From positions 1 through 32,863 of the forward strand of contig CAMWQU010000025.1 in NCBI GenBank assembly GCA_947176535.1: a stretch of DNA of 32,863 bases, in the 5' to 3' direction. Position 1 is the stretch's first letter. Each line of letters starts with the position of its first letter. Source of the stretch: an uncultured Prevotellaceae bacterium (GTDB lineage: Bacteria; Bacteroidota; Bacteroidia; Bacteroidales; Bacteroidaceae). The notes under the pieces were generated by a model. That model made no database searches and had not been told where the DNA came from. It worked only from the letters and a program-made list of their open reading frames with translations. The position numbers were made by a program, and so were the translations under genes. Of this stretch, positions 30,415 through 32,863 are shown piece after piece.

Positions 30415-32863
30415 TAAGCGAAAGAACCATTCAACAGGTGCGAGATCTCGACATTGAAAGCGTGCTTAAACCTTACGTGCAGCTAAAAAAGAAAGGGTCA
30501 ACGCTTATGGGATTATGTCCTTTCCATTCAGAGCATACTCCATCGTTCTCTGTATCACCTCAAAAGAATCTTTATCACTGTTTCGGATGCTGCCGTGGCG
30601 GTGACGGTATAAGCTTTGTAATGGAAAAGGAGAATCTGACTTTTCTAGAAGCTGTAGAGAAGATCGCCAATGACAACAACATTCCAATCGAGCGTATCGA
30701 AAAAGATCGCACAGAAGAAGAAAAATCTGCCTATCGACACAGGGAATCCTTACTTGCAGTCAATGACCTGGTACACCGCTATTTTGTAGATTGTCTAAGA
30801 ACCGGTATGGATGAAGAGTCAAGACATGCCAGGGATTATTCATACGGTCGCTGGACAGAGGATTTCTGCGCTGAAAGCGGTATTGGCTACGCTCCACGAA
30901 ACGGCAATGCCTTCATTGAGTATTGTAATAGCAAAAGTGTACCGACAGAGCTGTTGCAGGAGGTAGGACTCGTAAAAAAAGATGATACAGGGATAACCTA
31001 TGCGTTTTTCAGGGAAAGAATAATCATACCGATACGGAATAGATGGGGGCGCATCATCGGGTTTACAGGGAGATATATTGGTTCATACAAAAAGACCGCA
31101 AAGTACCTCAATTCATCAAACTCAGCAATCTATGACAAAGGTACATCCCTATTCGGGATAGACAGGGCTGCAAGGAAGAAAACTTCAGATATTATAATAG
31201 TAGAGGGTGCTCCTGACGTTCTTCGCCTACAGAGCGTAGGTCTTGATAATGTTGTGGCCACTCTTGGAACCTCATGGAGCAGCGCTCAGTTTGACCTGCT
31301 CAGAAAGATAACGAAGTCCGTCTGCTTTATACCTGATTCTGACGTCGCGGACGGCAAGCTATTCGGTCCCGGCTTTGAGGCTGTAATGAAGAACGGTGCG
31401 TCTGCTTTACGGAAGGGACTTGAAGTGACTGTCAGGGAACTGCCATTTGCGGAAGTTCCGATGTCCAGTGAGGAACTTAGGGAATTGTACCCTGACATGG
31501 CGGAGCCACCAGAGGACGCACCAAGGGTAAAACCGGGAAAGAATGACGCGGACAGTTATATCAAGAAAAAGGAGGATTATTTTAACCTACCTGAGAAATA
31601 TTTTGTGGTATGGCTTGCAGAAAAAAGATTTTTTGAAGCAGACTCCCTTGTGAAACAGAGAGCTGCTGTATCAGAGATAGCAGGACTGATGACCTGTATT
31701 AATGATCAGCTCATAGTCGAGCAATGTATCGAGCAACTTAGCAAGATACATGGCCGCACAAAATTCTGGCGAGATGCCATCAGTCAGGCGAGGGGTGAGA
31801 ACAGAAAGAGGAAAGATGCCACGTCTCCACTCGATGAACGTCAGCGCGATATTGAAGACCTACGCAATGCCGGACTTTTTATCAGGGATAACTGCTACTA
31901 TACCATCGGCAGCGAGGAAGAAGATCCTGTGATAATATCCAACTTCGTGATGGAGCCAATGTTCCATATCGGTGATGACAATAACGGCACCAGAATCTTC
32001 ATCCTGAAGAATGAAGCCGGAGACCGACGGCTCCTGGAGATAAGGGAATCCGAAATGTGTTCCCTCAATGCCTTTCAGCAGAAGGTGGGTACCCTCGGCA
32101 ACTTTATTTGGCTTGCCAAGATAGAAAAGCTCAATCGGGTAAAGAGGTATCTGTATGCGAAGACCGATACTGCCGAGAGGGTCAGAAAGCTTGGCTGGGA
32201 CAGCATCAATGACTTCTTCGCATTTGGCAACGGCATACTTACGGAAGGAACATTCTTTCAGGTTGACGATATGGGTATAGTCCGAGGCTCCAACGGCAAG
32301 GCGTTCTATATCCCGGCTACGTCGAAAATGTATCGAAATAACCCTGAAATATACCAGTTTGAACGTCTGATGGTACATGAGAATCGCAGCGGAGTATCGA
32401 TGAGGGTATTTGCTGAGAAACTTATATCGGTATTCGGAGAAAACGCACGTATAGCTCTCTGCTATCTTTTCGCCACTGTGTTCAGGGATGTGATATTCAG
32501 ACGTACCCGGCATTTCCCGATACTCAACCTGTTCGGAGAGAAAGGAACAGGCAAGACGACACTTGCCACATCCCTTCAGTCATTCTTCATTCATGGCATT
32601 GACCCTCCGAATCTTGGTGTCACGTCAGTTCCGGCAATGAACGACAGGGTCTCGCAGGCTGTCAACACCCTTGTCGTATTCGATGAGTATAAGAACGACC
32701 TTGATATACGAAAGATCGCTTATCTCAAAGGTCTTTGGGGAGGCGGCGGTCAGACAAAGAAGAACACCAACACAGACGGAATGGCCGCTCAGACCATAGT
32801 CAGCACAGGGATAGCCCTATGCGGTCAGGACAAACCGACACAGGATATGGCGCTATATACCAG
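30411..32863 (+). CDS. Primase-helicase of a mobile element, 3' end outside the window
   Basis: The frame runs open from ATG 30411 to the last base, at least 817 codons. Domain order: a CHC2 zinc finger (Cys36, His39, Cys57, Cys60; CPFHSEHTPSF and CFGCCRGGDG), a DnaG-like catalytic core with a Toprim domain (IIIVEGAPDV, Glu265; IPDSDVADG, Asp309/Asp311), a long linker, and an ATPase/helicase domain (Walker A GEKGTGKTT, Lys715; Walker B VVFDEYKND, Asp758-Glu759). Such fused proteins start replication of integrative elements, plasmids and phage satellites (P4-alpha logic). No relaxase, integrase or capsid gene is visible, so the element type is open. Codon use is AT-richer than the chromosome. 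Confidence 0.9.
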   Translation, partial: MISERTIQQVRDLDIESVLKPYVQLKKKGSTLMGLCPFHSEHTPSFSVSPQKNLYHCFGCCRGGDGISFVMEKENLTFLEAVEKIANDNNIPIERIEKDRTEEEKSAYRHRESLLAVNDLVHRYFVDCLRTGMDEESRHARDYSYGRWTEDFCAESGIGYAPRNGNAFIEYCNSKSVPTELLQEVGLVKKDDTGITYAFFRERIIIPIRNRWGRIIGFTGRYIGSYKKTAKYLNSSNSAIYDKGTSLFGIDRAARKKTSDIIIVEGAPDVLRLQSVGLDNVVATLGTSWSSAQFDLLRKITKSVCFIPDSDVADGKLFGPGFEAVMKNGASALRKGLEVTVRELPFAEVPMSSEELRELYPDMAEPPEDAPRVKPGKNDADSYIKKKEDYFNLPEKYFVVWLAEKRFFEADSLVKQRAAVSEIAGLMTCINDQLIVEQCIEQLSKIHGRTKFWRDAISQARGENRKRKDATSPLDERQRDIEDLRNAGLFIRDNCYYTIGSEEEDPVIISNFVMEPMFHIGDDNNGTRIFILKNEAGDRRLLEIRESEMCSLNAFQQKVGTLGNFIWLAKIEKLNRVKRYLYAKTDTAERVRKLGWDSINDFFAFGNGILTEGTFFQVDDMGIVRGSNGKAFYIPATSKMYRNNPEIYQFERLMVHENRSGVSMRVFAEKLISVFGENARIALCYLFATVFRDVIFRRTRHFPILNLFGEKGTGKTTLATSLQSFFIHGIDPPNLGVTSVPAMNDRVSQAVNTLVVFDEYKNDLDIRKIAYLKGLWGGGGQTKKNTNTDGMAAQTIVSTGIALCGQDKPTQDMALYT

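Overview
The window looks like a chromosomal segment of a member of the Bacteroidales (Bacteroides/Prevotella-like). Four things point there: several start-proximal TAnnTTTG -7 boxes (two with a TTTG/CTTG element exactly 19 bases upstream), lipoproteins with Bacteroidetes-style lipoboxes, secreted CotH, SGNH and GH43 proteins, and two unrelated secreted proteins that share a C-terminal tail of the form PGxYIxNGRKVxV. The first ~27.8 kb is GC-rich with uniform codon use. After a strong terminator at 27811-27849 the composition becomes AT-rich and the gene content becomes that of a mobile element.

Layout. (1) 1-5866 is a co-directional run: C69 dipeptidase (5' end cut by the window), phosphohexomutase, NADH pyrophosphatase and a secreted 5'-nucleotidase, with gaps of 0-24 bases. 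(2) 5868-6082 is a convergent spacer with a 22-base-period repeat array and a terminator. (3) 6152-10085 carries, on the minus strand, a secreted HExxHxxGxxH metalloprotease and QueA. (4) 10190-14179 is a very large secreted papain-like protease with LamG and PKD modules. (5) 14263-16794 is a scarred region: two apparent fragments of phage structural genes flank a lipoprotein gene, followed by two more copies of the 22-base repeat family. (6) 16900-23727 is a minus-strand block: exonuclease III, a CotH/discoidin protein, a tandem SGNH esterase, a GH43-like enzyme and a Tyr-rich lipoprotein. The middle three suggest breakdown of plant-type polysaccharide (pectin or arabinogalactan side chains). 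(7) 24156-27789 is a tight etfB-etfA-acyl-CoA dehydrogenase operon with a Bacteroidetes -7 box and a strong terminator. (8) 27850-32863 is the left end of an integrative/mobilizable element, plasmid-like island or phage satellite: lipoprotein, 37-residue small ORF, XRE regulator with coiled coil and repeated TTAAACA half-sites at its start, then rightward small DNA-binding genes leading into a primase-helicase that runs off the window.

The most unusual structures are non-coding. The first is a dispersed intergenic family built from 22-base periodic units (three copies), two of which carry a ~30-base alternating purine-pyrimidine leader. The second is a pair of overlapping, mutually exclusive perfect hairpins at 23894-23950. 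The third is a 24-base perfect tandem duplication in the metalloprotease leader. Family assignments come from motif recognition by eye; no database search was run.
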